Notes: generated from the letters alone by a model not told the origin. Positions 1 through 10,542 are shown, counted from the stretch's first letter. The stretch is 64,000 bases of DNA from Nocardioides malaquae (GCF_015070385.1 NZ_JADCSA010000012.1:54439-118438); one strand, 5' to 3'. Numbers and translations: made by a program.

Positions 1-916
1 CGTCACCGTCCTTCTCGAGGAAGACGATCTCCCCGAACTGCAGCTCCGACCAGTCGTCGACCTCCTTGGTCAACGGCTCCGAGGCGAAGATGACGGACGT
101 CGCGTGCTCGACGGAGCACTCCTCGAAGCCGTAGGTCGCCTCGTTCTGCTCGAAGTGCTTCCCGGCCATCATGTACATCGGCTCGAGCAGCATCCCGAGC
201 GCGAAGTCATCGGTGCCGTGCTCCGCCTTGCGCAGCTCGCGCCAGTCACCCTCGGGGTCGGTCTCGCCGTGATGCCCGGTGCCGGTGTTGACCCCGATGA
301 TCCGGTTCGGCGAGACCAGTGCGACCTTCAGCTTCGTCAGCGTCTGCAGGTCGAGGTCCTCCATCGCCTTCGCGATGAGTCGCATCATCTCCTCGAAGGC
401 GCGCTGCACGTCCTCGTCGCTGTCGCTCTCCAGCAGCGAGAGCAGGAGCACGTAGAGGAACTCGGTGTCGGTGGTGCCGCCCAGCTGCTCCAGGTACTCG
501 TCCTTGCAGTGCTGCAGGAGCTCGCGCTGCAGCAACACCCAGTTGGGCAGGTCGCCGTTCTGCGCGATGATCCACTGCGTGCCCTTGAAGGAGAAGGGGT
601 GACAGTTCTCGTCCGACAGCACGACCTTCGAGTTGTAGTCGGCGGCCCGCACGTGGGCGAGCATCGTGCTGGCCCGCAGGTGGGGCACGACCTTGTCGAC
701 GTTGTCGTCGTAGAAGGCAGCCATCGGACGGTGGTAGAGGAAAGGCTCCTCCGGCTTCAGCAGGTGTTCGCTCCACAGACCGAACCCCCACCCCGCCAGC
801 TGCAGCTGCGGGTGACGCTCGGGGTCGAGGGTCTGGTTGATGAGGCTGTTCTCCGGCTTCAGCAGGAGGTCCTCCAACGGGATCTCAGGCCCGATGTAGG
901 CAAGGACTCGGCACAT
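1..916 (-). CDS. Class II glutamine amidotransferase (3' end beyond the window)
   Basis: The translation begins Met-Cys, so after Met removal Cys2 would be the N-terminal nucleophile of a class II (Ntn-type) glutaminase domain. An AGWGFGLW stretch near residues 41-48 and AQNGDLPNW near residue 115 fit the GATase_4/YafJ-EgtC group. About 305 codons are visible and the C-terminus runs off the left edge. GGAAG lies 4 nt before the ATG. It follows ureD after 131 bp in the same direction and may be part of the urea/urease transcript. Such domains release ammonia from glutamine. The acceptor is unknown, and because the typical EgtC ergothioneine neighbours are absent no pathway is assigned. Confidence 0.8.
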   Translation of the reverse strand, partial: MCRVLAYIGPEIPLEDLLLKPENSLINQTLDPERHPQLQLAGWGFGLWSEHLLKPEEPFLYHRPMAAFYDDNVDKVVPHLRASTMLAHVRAADYNSKVVLSDENCHPFSFKGTQWIIAQNGDLPNWVLLQRELLQHCKDEYLEQLGGTTDTEFLYVLLLSLLESDSDEDVQRAFEEMMRLIAKAMEDLDLQTLTKLKVALVSPNRIIGVNTGTGHHGETDPEGDWRELRKAEHGTDDFALGMLLEPMYMMAGKHFEQNEATYGFEECSVEHATSVIFASEPLTKEVDDWSELQFGEIVFLEKDGD

Positions 917-1047
917 GGACTTCCTTCGCTGACGATGGGGGGCCGGTCGCTTCGTCGCGTCGACGGGCCCGGGGGTGCTGCGCATCAGCGTCCCTCGTCG
1001 AGCGGCGCCGCAAACCCCCACCGCGAGCCACCGCCGCCCACCACCCC

Positions 1048-1836
1048 TCAGCGCAGCGACGCGAAGATCCGGTCCAACCCCGCCGCCGCCGCGTGGGCGT
1101 GGTCGTCCAACCGCCGCCAGATGGTGTCGCCGCTGGCCAGCTCGAGGCAGGTCACCCCGGGTGCGGCGGGCGGCAGGTGGGTGGCGATCGCGTCCGCCCG
1201 GGTGTGCGCCGGCACCGCGGGTGACACGCTGGCGGGGCGGAAGTCTCCGTAGGAGGCCACCTGGTCGAGCACCCGGTGGGGCGCCAGGTCGGCGGCGTCC
1301 AGCTCCTCCACGAGGACGTCGGCGCCGTCGCGGCGCACGTGCGTACGCGACCGCAACCGGCCCGGCTCCTCGCCGTGGCGCCCCAGCACGAGGGTCTCCC
1401 GCACCAGGGCGCGGGCACCGACCTCGAGCTCCACCTCGAGGCTGCGCTCGACGTCCGACCCCGCGGCCGAGACCCACGGCAGGGTCTCGTGCACCACCGT
1501 CGCCCCCGGACCCACCTGGAACGACGTGCGCCACCCGGCCCGACCGCCGCGCATGTCGTAGGCCACCGTGCCGCCCGTCTCCACCAGCTCCAGACGCAGT
1601 CCCGGGTCGACGACCACCGTCAGCGCCACCTGGTCGCCGCTCAGGAGCAGGGCCCGCTCCGGCACCAGGGCGACCCGAGCCCCCCGCTCCAGCCGGCGCT
1701 GCAGCACGGCGCGGAAGACGCCGCCGCCTCCGGTCAGGCGGCACCCTCCGTCCGACGTCGCGACCAGCGCCAGCCGGGTGATCTCAGTGGACACGGTCAA
1801 GGGACGGGCCACGGGACTGGTCACGGGACTGGTCAC
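1048..1836 (-). CDS. ureD: Urease accessory protein UreD (UreH)
   Basis: UreD is the scaffold that docks on the urease apoenzyme and recruits UreF and UreG for nickel insertion. The 262-residue length and the position at the end of ureABCFGD fit the family, as does the mid-protein QVALTVVVDPGLRLEL segment. The longest start is a GTG 8 nt after the ureG stop with no recognisable ribosome-binding site. A second GTG at 1794 gives a protein starting VSTEITRL. The first dozen residues (TSPVTSPV) are encoded by a short tandem repeat that continues into ureG, so the native N-terminus is uncertain. Function is confident from context and family resemblance; the start is not. Confidence 0.85.
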   Translation of the reverse strand: MTSPVTSPVARPLTVSTEITRLALVATSDGGCRLTGGGGVFRAVLQRRLERGARVALVPERALLLSGDQVALTVVVDPGLRLELVETGGTVAYDMRGGRAGWRTSFQVGPGATVVHETLPWVSAAGSDVERSLEVELEVGARALVRETLVLGRHGEEPGRLRSRTHVRRDGADVLVEELDAADLAPHRVLDQVASYGDFRPASVSPAVPAHTRADAIATHLPPAAPGVTCLELASGDTIWRRLDDHAHAAAAGLDRIFASLR

Positions 1837-1871
1837 GGGAATGGTCAGTGGACATGGTCAGCGGGCTGGTC
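1799..1871 (-). repeat. 12-13 bp tandem repeat across the ureG/ureD junction
   Basis: On the plus strand about six imperfect units of ACGGGACTGGTC follow one another. Two are identical at 1811-1822 and 1823-1834, then come ACGGGAATGGTC, a 13-base unit AGTGGACATGGTC containing the ureG stop, and AGCGGGCTGGTC. A degenerate unit precedes them at 1799-1810. The array encodes the last residues of UreG and the first residues of UreD. Confidence 0.8.
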
Positions 1872-2645
1872 GTGTGCGTGGGCGTGGTCGTGGTCGTGCG
1901 CCTCGTCCTCCGCGTGGCTGTGCCCATCTCCACCGGCGTGGCTGTGCGGCGCCATCGGTCCCGGGTCGCTCGGCACCAGCACCCCACCGCGGTGCGCCGC
2001 CAGCTGGCCACGCACCCACGTCAGCAGCTCCGCCACCGACTCCTCGTCGGTCCGCGACAACGCCACCACCGGGCCGCCGCCGCGCGCCGCGACGGCGTCG
2101 GCCTTCATCCGGACTGCGTCGACCCCCACGTGCGGCGCGAGGTCGGTCTTGTTGACCACCAGCAGGTCGGCGCGCTCGATGCCGGGCCCACCCTTGCGGG
2201 CCACGTCGCCGCCGCCGGCCACGTCGATGAGGAAGATCTGGGTGTCGACCAGCGCCGGCGAGAAGGTCGCCGTCAGGTTGTCGCCGCCCGACTCCACCAG
2301 CACCAGGTCGAGCGGGGTGCCCGCGTCGACGGCGGCCGCCTCCAGGTCCTCGACGGCGATCAGGTTGGCGGTGATGTCGTCGCGGATCGCCGTGTGTGGG
2401 CATGCCCCCGTCTCCACGGCCACGATGCGCGCGGGGTCGAGCACACCCGCGGCGCGGATCATCCGGGCGTCCTCGTCGGTGTAGATGTCGTTGGTGACCA
2501 CGCCGATCTCCCACTCGCCGGCCAGCCGCTGGCACAGCAGCATGATGAGCGAGCTCTTGCCGGTGCCGACGGGGCCGCAGACCCCCAGGCGCAGGGGGCG
2601 GCTGGGTGCGGGCGTCACGGACTGCTGCATGGTCGGGTCAGGCAC
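1845..2645 (-). CDS. ureG: Urease GTPase UreG with C-terminal His-rich tail
   Basis: UreG is the SIMIBI GTPase that delivers nickel to urease. A P-loop GPVGTGKS lies at residues 24-31, the metal-binding CPH motif at 82-84, an ESGGDN motif follows, and the guanine-specificity motif is VNKTDL. At 266 residues it is longer than the usual 200-230 because of a C-terminal tail with eleven histidines in the last 36 residues. In M. tuberculosis UreG the His-rich stretch is N-terminal instead. No ureE is present in this cluster, so the tail may supply nickel storage (inference). The start overlaps the end of ureF by 8 bp; Met6 is an alternative start. Confidence 0.95.
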   Translation of the reverse strand: MPDPTMQQSVTPAPSRPLRLGVCGPVGTGKSSLIMLLCQRLAGEWEIGVVTNDIYTDEDARMIRAAGVLDPARIVAVETGACPHTAIRDDITANLIAVEDLEAAAVDAGTPLDLVLVESGGDNLTATFSPALVDTQIFLIDVAGGGDVARKGGPGIERADLLVVNKTDLAPHVGVDAVRMKADAVAARGGGPVVALSRTDEESVAELLTWVRGQLAAHRGGVLVPSDPGPMAPHSHAGGDGHSHAEDEAHDHDHAHAHDQPADHVH

Positions 2646-3294
2646 TGAACAACCTCCGGGTCGAGTGGGTGTGGCGCTCCGCGTGGTCCTCGATCACGGG
2701 GGCGTTGCGCGCCGGGATCTGCCCGGCGCAGGTCAGGTCGGCGACGGCGGCGACCAGCGCCCCCACCGCCTCGAAGGAGTCGACGACCCACCCGGTGGCC
2801 CGGGCCGGGTCGAGCGGCATCAGCTTCAGCGCGGCCGAGACCACCGTCTGCACGTCGTCGTAGGCGACGACTCGCGCGGTGGTGGCCGCGTCCATGCCGA
2901 CCGTGGCGGCGATCGCTCCGACCACCACGGGCCGGGCGGTCTCCGGCGGTAGGGTCGGCAGGTCTCGTGCCCCGACCAGGCAGGGAGCCAGGCGCACCAG
3001 CGCGCGTCCCATCAACCGCGAGGTGCGGCGCATGGCCGCTGAGGGCGTACGCGCCGCCCACGCGGCCTGCACCTCGTCGAGCGGTCGGCCCTCGAGCGCC
3101 GCCGCCCGTGCGACCACTGCCGTCGCGGCCTCGGTGCGGGTCACGGTCCGCAGCCGGAGGGCGACGTAGTCGGGCACGTCCACCGGGCCCGAGGCCAGCG
3201 CCGGCTCCAGGCCGGCCGACTGGGTGTGGCCGGCGACCGGCAGCCGGGCGTCGGCCAGCAGCAGCGCCAGCAGCTCGGGGTGGGAGGGGGTCAT
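2638..3294 (-). CDS. ureF: Urease accessory protein UreF
   Basis: UreF bridges UreD and UreG in the urease maturation complex and acts as a fidelity factor for UreG GTP hydrolysis. The all-helical, alanine-rich 218-residue protein carries the N-terminal [20 protein letters not shown] signature, close to the LLQLADSAFPTGGFAHSxGLE pattern of UreF, and a C-terminal [15 protein letters not shown] tail typical of the family. It lies 13 bp after ureC and overlaps ureG by 8 bp, as expected for translational coupling. The assignment rests on motif and operon position together. Confidence 0.92.
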   Translation of the reverse strand: MTPSHPELLALLLADARLPVAGHTQSAGLEPALASGPVDVPDYVALRLRTVTRTEAATAVVARAAALEGRPLDEVQAAWAARTPSAAMRRTSRLMGRALVRLAPCLVGARDLPTLPPETARPVVVGAIAATVGMDAATTARVVAYDDVQTVVSAALKLMPLDPARATGWVVDSFEAVGALVAAVADLTCAGQIPARNAPVIEDHAERHTHSTRRLFSA

Positions 3295-3307
3295 CGGAGT
3301 CGCCTGC

Positions 3308-5003
<1,696 letters not shown>

Positions 5004-5011
<8 letters not shown>

Positions 5012-5345
5012 CGTTGACCCCCGCCGTACGTCCGACCTGGATGCCCGGGACGACCCGCGCCCCCCGCAACGCCACCAGCGCTACCTCGCGTGAGGCGCCC
5101 GGCTCGAAGCGTTGCGAGGTGCCGGAGGGCACGTCGAGCCGGAAGCCGACCGCGGCCTCGCGGTTGAAGGAGAGTGCGGCGTTGACCTGCGCGAAGTGGG
5201 TGTGGGAGCCGACCTGGACGGGTCGGTCGCCGGTGTTCACCACGACCAGCGACAGCCGCTCGGCGTCACTGCGGTCGCCGTTGAGCACGACGGTGCCCGG
5301 GGCGCAACGGATCGCGCCGGGGCCGGTGGCGGGGAGAGCAGACAT
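5004..5345 (-). CDS. ureB: Urease beta subunit
   Basis: This is the small structural beta subunit of the (alpha-beta-gamma)3 urease. The 113 residues include the [19 protein letters not shown] region, the family hallmark, and an [15 protein letters not shown] segment typical of UreB. The ATG start lies 10 bp after the ureA stop, and the 3' end overlaps ureC by 8 bp. UreA, UreB and UreC are separate polypeptides here, the three-subunit arrangement of most bacteria rather than the fused Helicobacter type. Confidence 0.97.
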
Positions 5346-5355
5346 CGTCAGTCCT

Positions 5356-5658
5356 TCACGAGATGGGGTGGTGCAGCGTCACGAGCTTGCGGCCGTCGGG
5401 GAAGGTCGCCTCGACCTGGACGTCGGTGAGCATCTCGGCGACGCCCTCCATCACGTCGTCGACGGTGAGGACTTCGCGGCCGGCCTCCATCAGGTCGGGC
5501 ACGGACGCCCCTTCGCGGGCCCGCTCGATGACCCACGTGGCCAGCAGGGCGACCGACTCCGGGTGGTTCAGGCGTACGCCCCGCGCCAGGCGGTCGCGCG
5601 CCACCATGCCGGCGACGGAGAGGAGCAGCTTCTCGGTGTCTGCGGGAGTCAGGTGCAT
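5356..5658 (-). CDS. ureA: Urease gamma subunit
   Basis: The 100-residue protein begins [13 protein letters not shown] and contains [21 protein letters not shown] and the C-terminal [14 protein letters not shown] motif, all diagnostic of the urease gamma subunit. It is structural and packs with UreB and UreC. The start codon lies 14 bp after the urtE stop, so urea uptake and urease genes appear to share one transcript. No promoter-like sequence was noticed in the 14-bp gap. Confidence 0.97.
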   Translation of the reverse strand: MHLTPADTEKLLLSVAGMVARDRLARGVRLNHPESVALLATWVIERAREGASVPDLMEAGREVLTVDDVMEGVAEMLTDVQVEATFPDGRKLVTLHHPIS

Positions 5659-5672
5659 CTCGGCGAACCCCC

Positions 5673-6365
5673 TCAGACAGCCATCGCGTCGCGCACGGTC
5701 TCGACGGCCCCGACGCCGCCGACCCCGGAGGCGGTGACCCGGCCCGACTCGAGCACGTAGTAGTCGCTGGTGGCCCGGAGCGCGAAGCCCACGTGCTGCT
5801 CGACCAGGAGGACCGACAGGTCCCCGCGTCGGGTGAGGTCGGAGATGACCTGCTCGATGTCCTCGACCACGTTGGGCTGGATGCCCTCGGTCGGCTCGTC
5901 GAGGATCAGCATCCGGGGCTTCGTCAGCAGCGTGCGTGCGATCGCCAGCTGCTGGCGCTGACCGCCCGACAGCAGGCCCGCGCGGCGCGACAGCAGCCCG
6001 GTCAGGGCGGGGAAGGTGTCCAGGGCCTCGTCGATCTCGGTGCGGCTCCCGGTCACGAGCTGGAGGTTCTCCAGCGTGGTCATCTGCGGGAAGCAGAGCT
6101 GCCCCTGCGGCACGTAGCCCAGGCCGCGCTTCACCCGCGCGTTGGGCCGCAGCCTCGTCACGTCCTCGCCGTCCAGCAGCACCGTGCCGCTGCGCACCGG
6201 CAGCAGGCCGACGGCGACGCGCAGCAGCGTCGTCTTGCCGGCCCCGTTGTGCCCCATCAACGCCGTCCCACCGCCGGTGGTGACCTTCAGGTTCACGTCG
6301 TGCAGCACCATGCTCCGGCCGTAGCCCGCCGTGACCCCGACCAGCTCGAGCATCGACTCACCCAT
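5673..6365 (-). CDS. urtE: Urea ABC transporter ATPase UrtE
   Basis: This is a branched-chain-type (LivF-like) ABC ATPase of 230 residues. Walker A is GHNGAGKTT near residues 38-46, the signature is [12 protein letters not shown], and Walker B is [14 protein letters not shown], the last a feature of UrtE. It pairs with UrtD to energise urea import through UrtBC. It overlaps the end of urtD by 8 bp. A second in-frame Met four residues in (MLELVGV) is an equally possible start and is only 2-3 nt from the urtD stop. Urea specificity is inferred from the adjoining urease genes plus the family signature. Confidence 0.93.
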   Translation of the reverse strand: MGESMLELVGVTAGYGRSMVLHDVNLKVTTGGGTALMGHNGAGKTTLLRVAVGLLPVRSGTVLLDGEDVTRLRPNARVKRGLGYVPQGQLCFPQMTTLENLQLVTGSRTEIDEALDTFPALTGLLSRRAGLLSGGQRQQLAIARTLLTKPRMLILDEPTEGIQPNVVEDIEQVISDLTRRGDLSVLLVEQHVGFALRATSDYYVLESGRVTASGVGGVGAVETVRDAMAV

Positions 6366-7113
6366 GCGACACCTCCTCGATGTGGCGTCCGAGGTAGACC
6401 TCCTGGACGCGTGCGTCTGCCTGGATCTCGGCGACTGACCCCTCCGCCAGCACCTTGCCTGCGTGCAGCACGGTGACGACGTCGGCGTGGTTGCGCACGA
6501 AGTCCATGTCGTGCTCGATGACGACGATCGTGCGGCTCGGGGCGATCCGACGCAGGAGCTCGCCGGTCTGGTCGCGCTCCTCGTGGCTCATCCCGGCGAC
6601 CGTCTCGTCGAGGAACATCACCTTCGCGTCCTGCACCAGGAGCATGCCGATCTCGAGCCACTGCTTCTGGCCGTGGGCGAGGATCCCGGCGGGACGGTCG
6701 CGCAGGTCGGCCAGGCCCACGGTCTCCATCGCCTCGGCGACGTAGTCCGGGATGCCCTTGCGCGCCCGGAGCATGCCCCACGCCCTGCGGTGCACCCCGC
6801 CGGCGATGTCGAGGTTCTGCAGGACCGAGAGCTCCTCGAAGACGGTGGCCGTCTGGAAGGTGCGGCCCACCCCGGCGCGCGAGATCTGGTGGGACTTCAG
6901 CGCCAGCAGGTCCTTGTTGCCGTAGCGCGCGCGTCCGGTGCCCTTCACCAGCCCGGTGAGCGCGTCCACCAGCGTGGTCTTGCCGGCCCCGTTGGGGCCG
7001 ATCAGGAAGTGGATGCGGCCCTGGAGGAAGGTCACGTCGACGCCCTCGTTGGCCTTGAAGCCGTCGAAGTCGACCGTCAGTCCCTGGACCTCCACGTAGT
7101 ACTGACTCGTCAT
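6358..7113 (-). CDS. urtD: Urea ABC transporter ATPase UrtD
   Basis: This is a LivG-type ABC ATPase of 251 residues. It has Walker A GPNGAGKTT, the GVGRTFQTATVFEELSVLQN segment, a degenerate signature ILAHGQKQWLEIGM that is characteristic of UrtD, Walker B VMFLDETVAGM, and the switch histidine in VVIEHDMDFVR. The start MTSQYY was chosen because its ATG overlaps the urtC stop by one base (TGATG). UrtD and UrtE form the ATPase heterodimer of the urea importer on the cytoplasmic face of the membrane. Confidence 0.94.
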   Translation of the reverse strand: MTSQYYVEVQGLTVDFDGFKANEGVDVTFLQGRIHFLIGPNGAGKTTLVDALTGLVKGTGRARYGNKDLLALKSHQISRAGVGRTFQTATVFEELSVLQNLDIAGGVHRRAWGMLRARKGIPDYVAEAMETVGLADLRDRPAGILAHGQKQWLEIGMLLVQDAKVMFLDETVAGMSHEERDQTGELLRRIAPSRTIVVIEHDMDFVRNHADVVTVLHAGKVLAEGSVAEIQADARVQEVYLGRHIEEVSHG

Positions 7114-8288
7114 CAGCTGGCCTCCTTCGGCGCGGGGGTGCTCTTCGTGGGTCGGCGCAGGGAGCCGAGCGCTGCGGCCACGCGGCGCGGGACGGAGGCC
7201 ATCCCCTCGGGGGCGATCAGGGTGACCAGGATGAAGATCGCCGCGAGCACGTAGATCCACCCGTTCTCCCACCGCTCCGAGAGCGAGGAGCGGCCGAAGC
7301 CCAGCAGCAGGGCGCCCAGGACGGGGCCGAACAGGGTGGCGCGGCCACCGAACGCGGCACCGGCGATCAGGAAGATCGAGGCCGCCGCGCCGATCTCCTT
7401 CGGCGAGATGATGCCCGCGATGGGCACGAACATGGCGCCGCCGATGCTGGCCATCACCGCGGCCGTCACGTAGGCGACGAGCTTGATGTTGGCCGGGTCG
7501 TGGCCCAGGAACCGGACCCGCTCCTCGGCGTCCCTCGTCGCGACGAGCAGCTCGCCGTACCGGCTGCGGTAGAGCTGCCAGACCACGAGCAGGCAGAGCA
7601 CGAGCAGGCCGGCGGTGATGGAGTAGATCATCCGCTTGTTGACCGGGTCGGAGAGCGTGTAGCCGAAGAAGTACTTGAAGTCGCTCAGCCCGGTGTCGCC
7701 TCCGGTCAGCTTGATCGTGCCGCCGATCAGGTAGGCCAGGGCCACGGCCAGTGCCTGCGACAGGATGGCGAAGTAGGCCCCCTTCACGCGGCGCTTGAAG
7801 ATCGCGTAGCCGAGCGTGCCGGCCAGCAGCACCGGGGCGACGACGACGGCCAGCAGCGTGAAGGTGCCGCTGCGGAAGGGCTCCCAGAAGCCGGGCAGGG
7901 GAGCCAGCGGGTCGTAGAGGATCATGAAGACCGGGATCGCGTCGGGCCCCGCGGTCTCCAGGGTGAGGTGCATCGCCATGGCGTAGGCACCCAGGGCGAA
8001 GTAGACGCCCTGGCCCAGCACCAGCATGCCGCCGCGACCCCACGCCAGGCCGATGCCGACCGCGACCATCGCCCAGCAGGCGTACTTGCCGAGGTTGTTG
8101 AGTCGGAAGTCGCTCAGCACCGCGGGCGCGACCACGAGCATGAAGAACGCGAACACCCCGATGCCGAGGAGCGACACGGTGTCTCGCGACGGGCGCCGCG
8201 AGCGCCTCGGGAGGCGGCGGTCGACGGAGGGTGCCGCCGTGACCGGGACGGAGGTGCTCTCGACGGTGCTGGTGACGTCGGTGCTCAT
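7113..8288 (-). CDS. urtC: Urea ABC transporter permease UrtC
   Basis: This is a LivM-type permease of 391 residues with about 9-10 hydrophobic segments. The motifs GMLVLGQGVYFALGAYAMAMHL and SLSERWENGWIYVLAAIFILVTL are typical of UrtC, and a cytoplasmic loop RDAEERVRFLGHDPANIKL couples it to the ATPases. The N-terminal ~45 residues are polar and variable. The ATG overlaps the urtB stop by 4 bp. With UrtB it forms the membrane channel for urea import. Confidence 0.94.
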   Translation of the reverse strand: MSTDVTSTVESTSVPVTAAPSVDRRLPRRSRRPSRDTVSLLGIGVFAFFMLVVAPAVLSDFRLNNLGKYACWAMVAVGIGLAWGRGGMLVLGQGVYFALGAYAMAMHLTLETAGPDAIPVFMILYDPLAPLPGFWEPFRSGTFTLLAVVVAPVLLAGTLGYAIFKRRVKGAYFAILSQALAVALAYLIGGTIKLTGGDTGLSDFKYFFGYTLSDPVNKRMIYSITAGLLVLCLLVVWQLYRSRYGELLVATRDAEERVRFLGHDPANIKLVAYVTAAVMASIGGAMFVPIAGIISPKEIGAAASIFLIAGAAFGGRATLFGPVLGALLLGFGRSSLSERWENGWIYVLAAIFILVTLIAPEGMASVPRRVAAALGSLRRPTKSTPAPKEAS

Positions 8289-9166
8289 GCCAGACCTCGC
8301 GTTCGGACGGTGAAGAGGCCGTTGGGCCTCACCTGCAGGAAGACGACGACGAGCACGAACGCGATGACCTGGGCGATGCTGCCCGTCGTCCAGTCGGCCA
8401 GGTAGGCCGTGACGACGCCGACCGTCCAGGCCGCGATGACGGTCCCGCGGAGCTGGCCGAGGCCTCCGGCGACGACGACGAGGAAGGCCAGGATGATGTA
8501 CTTCGTGCCCATCTGGGAGTTGGTGCCGCCGATCAGCGAGGCGGCCACGCCGCCGACGCCCGCCAGGCCGGAGCCGATGAAGAAGGTCATCCGGTCGACC
8601 GAGCGGGTGGCGACGCCGAGCGTCTCGGCGAGCGCCCGGTTCTGCACCGTGGCCCGGATCCGACGGCCGAACGAGCTGTACTTCAACAGCGCACCGAGAG
8701 CGGCCAGGCACACAGCAGCCAGCACGATCGTGAACACCTGGCGCAACGGCCACGCGTAGCCGAGGACGTCGAGCTGGCCGTCGAGCAGGCTCGGCTTCTC
8801 GACCGGGACGCCGCTGGGATACATCTGCAGGAAGACCTGCTGCAGCGCCAGGCTGACGCCCACCGTGGCCAGCAGCGTGTCCAGCGGACGGTCGTACATC
8901 CACTGCAGGACCGTGGCCTCGAGGACGAGTCCGAGCAGCCCGGCGACCACGAACGCGACCGGCAGCGCCACCAGGATCGAGACGTCGGTGCTCGCGACCA
9001 CCAGCTGGGTCCAGTAGGCGCAGACGGCCCCGGCGAGCAGGAACTCCCCGTGCGCCATGTTGATGACGCCCATCTGCCCGAAGGTGAGGGCGAGGCCGAG
9101 GGCGGCGATGAGCAGCAGCGCACCGTCGGCGGTGCCGTTGAGGAACGGCGCGATCAGGGAGTCCAT
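8285..9166 (-). CDS. urtB: Urea ABC transporter permease UrtB
   Basis: This is a LivH-type permease of 293 residues with about 8 hydrophobic segments. Motifs include GQMGVINMAHGEFLLAGAV near the N-terminus and a TVQNRALAETLGVATRSVDRMTF loop that resembles the EAA-like coupling region of UrtB. It is the second gene of the operon, 86 bp after urtA, the longest gap in the cluster, which contains a strong hairpin. It lacks the long periplasmic N-terminal extension that some UrtB proteins carry. Confidence 0.94.
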   Translation of the reverse strand: MDSLIAPFLNGTADGALLLIAALGLALTFGQMGVINMAHGEFLLAGAVCAYWTQLVVASTDVSILVALPVAFVVAGLLGLVLEATVLQWMYDRPLDTLLATVGVSLALQQVFLQMYPSGVPVEKPSLLDGQLDVLGYAWPLRQVFTIVLAAVCLAALGALLKYSSFGRRIRATVQNRALAETLGVATRSVDRMTFFIGSGLAGVGGVAASLIGGTNSQMGTKYIILAFLVVVAGGLGQLRGTVIAAWTVGVVTAYLADWTTGSIAQVIAFVLVVVFLQVRPNGLFTVRTRGLA

Positions 9167-9204
9167 GCGAGGCCTCTCAGGTGGAGTGGGACGAGGGGGT
9201 CGGA

Positions 9205-9235
9205 GGGGCCCCGCACCCGCACGGTGCGGGACCCC
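9205..9235 (-). terminator. urtA-urtB intercistronic hairpin
   Basis: A 13-bp stem with one mismatch joins 9205-9217 (GGGGCCCCGCACC) to 9223-9235, with a 5-base loop. No T-tract follows on either strand. Such hairpins between a binding-protein gene and its permease gene usually cause partial termination or protect the upstream mRNA 3' end, giving more UrtA than UrtB (inference). Confidence 0.6.
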
Positions 9236-9252
9236 TCACGTGCTCCGGTGCG

Positions 9253-10542
9253 TCAGCCGGCGGCCTTCACCAGGGCGTCACGCGTCGCCTCCGGGAACCA
9301 GTCGTAGCCCTCGAGGTAGGGGTCCGGGTCGATCGGGCCCTCGGACGACCAGACGACGTCGAACTGGTTGTCGGCGTTGATCTGTCCGATCAGTCCCGGC
9401 TTGGTGATGTGGTGGTTGTCGCCGTCGACCACGACCGTGCCCTCGGGGGCCTCGAAGGAGACACCGTCGGCGGCCGCGTTGATCTCGTCGACGTCGAAGG
9501 ACCCGGCCTTCTCCACCATCGCCTTGTAGAGGTGCAGCGAGATGTACGCCGCCTCCATCGGGTCGGAGGTCACGTCGCTGGGGCCGTCGTGGGCGACCCA
9601 GTCCTTGATGAACTTCTCGTTCTGCGGGGTCTCGACCGACTGGAAGTAGTTCCACGCGGCGTACTGGCCCTCGACCGAGGCGCCCATGTTGGGGGCCTCC
9701 TCCTCGGCGATCGACACCGAGATGATCGGCGTCGTCTCGGCCGTCAGTCCGGCGTCGGTGTAGGCCTTGACGAAGCCGACGTTGGAGGAGCCGTTGATGG
9801 TGTTGAAGATGAAGTCCGGCTTGGCCTTGACGATCTTGGCCACCTGGGTGGTCCAGTCGTCCTTGTCGAGCGGCACGTACTCCTCGCCCACGATCTCGAT
9901 GCCCAGCTCGGCGGCGTAGAGCTTGATGATCGCGTTGGCGGTGCGCGGGAAGACGTAGTCGGAGCCGGCCAGGAAGAGCGTCTTCACGCCCTCGGCCTTG
10001 AGGAACTCCATCGCCGGCAGGATCTGCTGGTTGGTCGTGGCGCCGGTGTAGTAGATGTTCTTCGACGACTCGAGGCCCTCGTACTGGACGGGGTAGAAGA
10101 GCAGGCCGTTGTGCTTCTCCACGACCGGCTTCATCGCCTTGCGCGAGGAGGAGGTCCAGCCGCCGAAGACCGCCGCGACGCAGTCATCGGTGATCAGCTT
10201 CTCCGTCTTCTCCGCGAAGGTGGGCCAGTCGGTCGCGCCGTCCTCCTGGACCGGCTCGATCTTCTTGCCCATGATCCCGCCGGAGGCGTTGATCTCGTCG
10301 GCCGCCATGTGGAGGACGGAGGAGACCGTCTTCTCCGAGATGGCCATCGCTCCGGTGAGGGAGTTGATGAAGCCCAGCTTGACGGTGTCGCCCGAGGTGT
10401 CGACACAGGACTCCGCCGGCTCGGCGGCCGGGGCGTCGCCGTCGGATGCCTTGGAGCCGCCGCAGGCGGCGGTGGCGAGGCCGATCACGAGGACCGAGGC
10501 GGCCGCTGCGGTGCGGCGCCGGATGGTGGTGTGGTTGCGCAC
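9253..10542 (-). CDS. urtA: Urea ABC transporter substrate-binding lipoprotein UrtA
   Basis: This 429-residue binding protein has a lipobox ending TAAC with the acylated Cys at residue 27. The mature part has the type I periplasmic-binding (LivJ/AmiC-like) fold, seen in the IKLGFINSLTGAMAIS-type start, VFGGWTSSSRKAMKPV, and QYEGLESSKNIYYTGATTNQQ. These last two are close to UrtA/FmdD proteins, so short amides are possible alternative ligands. The start is a GTG preceded by GGGAGGAAG at a good distance. It is the promoter-proximal gene of the cluster, and a GlnR-like site lies about 70-95 bp upstream. Confidence 0.95.
   Translation of the reverse strand: MRNHTTIRRRTAAAASVLVIGLATAACGGSKASDGDAPAAEPAESCVDTSGDTVKLGFINSLTGAMAISEKTVSSVLHMAADEINASGGIMGKKIEPVQEDGATDWPTFAEKTEKLITDDCVAAVFGGWTSSSRKAMKPVVEKHNGLLFYPVQYEGLESSKNIYYTGATTNQQILPAMEFLKAEGVKTLFLAGSDYVFPRTANAIIKLYAAELGIEIVGEEYVPLDKDDWTTQVAKIVKAKPDFIFNTINGSSNVGFVKAYTDAGLTAETTPIISVSIAEEEAPNMGASVEGQYAAWNYFQSVETPQNEKFIKDWVAHDGPSDVTSDPMEAAYISLHLYKAMVEKAGSFDVDEINAAADGVSFEAPEGTVVVDGDNHHITKPGLIGQINADNQFDVVWSSEGPIDPDPYLEGYDWFPEATRDALVKAAG

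Noticed and set aside
104-1252. Long open frame antisense to the glutamine amidotransferase and ureD genes
   Set aside because: It has no start signal, reads through gene shadows with a Leu/Val/His-rich composition, and lies opposite two recognisable proteins. The same reasoning removed many long antisense frames, such as those opposite topA, GH65, ftsH and thiP.
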